Positions 10,918 to 11,716 of a stretch of DNA of 11,716 nt are shown here, piece after piece. The DNA comes from an uncultured Ruminococcus sp. (GTDB taxonomy: Bacteria > Bacillota > Clostridia > Oscillospirales > Acutalibacteraceae): contig CACXHC010000045.1 in NCBI GenBank assembly GCA_902767285.1, positions 1-11,716 on the forward strand, written 5' to 3'. The position numbers were made by a program, and so were the translations under genes. The notes beneath the pieces were generated by a model that saw nothing but the letters and a program-made list of their open reading frames with translations, ran no database searches and was not told the DNA's origin. Every line of letters begins with the position of its first letter. Position 1 is the stretch's first letter.

Positions 10918-10940
10918 GGGGCTGCCTGTAAGGGGCTGCC
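10913..10940 (+). repeat. 14-base tandem duplication spanning the atpC stop codon
   Basis: TGTAAGGGGCTGCC occurs twice in direct succession (10913-10926 and 10927-10940) without a mismatch. The first unit contains the atpC stop codon (10915-10917). This points to slippage or expansion of the repeat block into the end of the gene. Confidence 0.85.
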
Positions 10941-10985
10941 GCCCCTTAAACCCTGCTAAGGGGACTCCGTCCCCTTAACCCCTGC
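10929..10985 (+). repeat. GC-rich tandem hairpin repeat (two units)
   Basis: Two related units of 28 and 29 bases (10929-10956 and 10957-10985) share the frame TAAGGGG...CCCCTTAA...CCCTGC. Each folds on its own: AAGGGGC/GCCCCTT with a TGCC loop, and TAAGGGGAC/GTCCCCTTA with a TCC loop. The second stem has an extra A-T pair next to the loop, so pairing is kept while sequence changes. The units lie between the end of the ATP synthase operon and its terminator-like hairpin. Confidence 0.75.
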
Positions 10986-11021
10986 CGGCTTTTTGAAAAA
11001 AGCCGGACAAAAACTTTTTTT
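10985..11021 (+). terminator. Likely terminator of the ATP synthase operon; T/A hairpin repeat, copy 3
   Basis: CCGGCTTTTT (10985-10994) pairs with AAAAAGCCGG (10997-11006), followed after ACAAAAAC by a run of seven T (11015-11021). The distance from stem to T-run is longer than in a textbook terminator, so efficiency is uncertain. The T-run/A-run apex and the CAAAAACTTT flank make it a member, in reverse orientation, of the repeat family also seen at 158-199 and 4060-4095. Confidence 0.65.
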
Positions 11022-11061
11022 AATGGTCGTTAGATTTTTCTTCGCAGAGGGAACGTAAAAT

Positions 11062-11586
11062 ATGAATGTGTTAGGTCATTTTAAAACAATAACTCACCAT
11101 AGGCACGAGGTAATCAAAAATTGTGCCAAAGCAGGTATTTTGTGGCAGGGGCTTTTTCATGATATGTCCAAATATTCTCCTACGGAATTTATCCCCGGTG
11201 CGAAATATTATCAGGGAAATCGAAGCCCCAACGAGGCGGAACGAGAAAGCTACGGCTATTCTATTGCGTGGATTCATCACAAAGGCAGAAATAAACATCA
11301 TTTTGAGTATTGGACAGATTACAGTCCTCAAACGCATAAAATGGAAGGTGTTAAAATGCCCGTCCGTTATGTTAAAGAAATGTTCTGTGACAGAGTCGCC
11401 GCAAGCAAAATCTATTTGGGCGATAAATATACAGATGATGCTCCGCTAAACTATTTTTTGAAAGCCAAAAAAACTCGTGTTATCCACCCCGAAACTTCAG
11501 ATTTGCTCGAAAAACTTCTTACTATGCTAAGCGAAAAAGGCGAGGACGAAACATTCAAATATATACGAAATCTTAAAAATTATTAA
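11062..11586 (+). CDS. DUF5662 family protein
   Basis: Conserved protein of unknown function, recognised from its characteristic N-terminal half; the assignment is from memory of the family. It has 174 residues, no signal peptide and no membrane segment. Conserved-looking histidines and an HD pair are spread as in metal-dependent HD-type proteins: THHRHEV (11-17), LFHDMSKYSP (31-40, with His33-Asp34), IHHKGRNKHHFEYW (71-84) and Asp110 in MFCDRVAASK. This suggests, but does not prove, a metal-binding hydrolase fold. The ATG has AGAGGGA (11046-11052) nine bases upstream. It follows the ATP synthase terminator by about 40 bases and has no clear promoter, so it may depend on read-through. A functional link with the ATP synthase is not implied. 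Confidence 0.85.
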   Translation: MNVLGHFKTITHHRHEVIKNCAKAGILWQGLFHDMSKYSPTEFIPGAKYYQGNRSPNEAERESYGYSIAWIHHKGRNKHHFEYWTDYSPQTHKMEGVKMPVRYVKEMFCDRVAASKIYLGDKYTDDAPLNYFLKAKKTRVIHPETSDLLEKLLTMLSEKGEDETFKYIRNLKNY

Positions 11587-11608
11587 ACAAAAAAAGTGAT
11601 GTGAAAAT

Positions 11609-11674
11609 TTGGCCTTTCTTGGGAAAAACTTTTTTGAAAAATTGGCTTTTCTTGGGAAAACCTTTTTTGAAAAA
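11609..11674 (+). repeat. 33-base tandem direct repeat
   Basis: Units 11609-11641 and 11642-11674 are identical at 31 of 33 positions. Each holds CTTGGGAAAA followed by a C-T6-G-A5 apex. The second unit forms the left arm and apex of the hairpin at 11652-11687; the first lacks a matching right arm, so it looks like a duplicated half of the hairpin element. Confidence 0.85.
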
Positions 11675-11710
11675 AAGGTTTTCCCAAACCCTTTCCAAAA
11701 AACTTTAATT
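11652..11710 (+). repeat. T/A hairpin repeat, copy 4, downstream of the DUF5662 gene
   Basis: TTGGGAAAACC plus T6 (11652-11668) pairs perfectly with A6 plus GGTTTTCCCAA (11671-11687), about 16 bp with a four-base loop. It is followed by CCAAAAAACTTTAATT (11695-11710), the inverse of the flank seen before copy 1. It lies about 65 bases after the gene and may end its transcription, though no T-tract follows the stem directly. Confidence 0.65.
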
Positions 11711-11716
11711 GTGTAA

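Overview
The window looks like chromosomal DNA from a low-to-moderate GC, fermentative anaerobe of the class Clostridia, most likely a member of the Ruminococcaceae/Oscillospiraceae. This is inferred from the protein sequences, the strong AAGGAG-type ribosome binding sites, the presence of AdhE, a DUF5662 protein typical of Firmicutes, and dispersed T/A-rich and GGGG/CCCC hairpin repeats. No sequence search was run.

Layout. Positions 1-212 are non-coding and hold a GC-rich hairpin, a 14-bp perfect palindrome and a T/A hairpin. Two minus-strand genes follow: an RluA-family rRNA pseudouridine synthase (213-1175) and the bifunctional aldehyde/alcohol dehydrogenase adhE (1254-3872), with an intrinsic terminator between them. 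A divergent control region of about 300 bp (3873-4210) carries the adhE promoter with a Rex-like operator, a hairpin repeat, and a strong sigma-A type promoter for the next operon. Positions 4211-10917 hold a complete F-type ATP synthase operon in the classical order atpI-B-E-F-H-A-G-D-C. Junctions are tight or overlapping. The operon ends in a block of GC-rich tandem hairpins and a terminator-like hairpin. A DUF5662 gene (11062-11586) and a second, tandemly duplicated hairpin repeat close the window.

How the genes work together. AdhE reduces acetyl-CoA to ethanol and reoxidises NADH, a redox valve of fermentation. The ATP synthase couples the membrane ion gradient to ATP synthesis or, in a fermenter, often runs in reverse to build the gradient. 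Two features make this ATP synthase more than routine. Subunit c carries a glutamate in both ion-site helices, plus the T/T/Y side chains of Na+-binding c-rings, which suggests a Na+-coupled two-carboxylate rotor. Subunit epsilon ends after its beta-sandwich and lacks the C-terminal inhibitory helices; its stop codon lies inside a repeat.

I found no phage, CRISPR, transposase, toxin-antitoxin or defence genes, and no tRNA or rRNA. Apart from the points above, the region is housekeeping. The least explained material is the intergenic hairpin-repeat family: four copies with conserved apex and co-varying stems.
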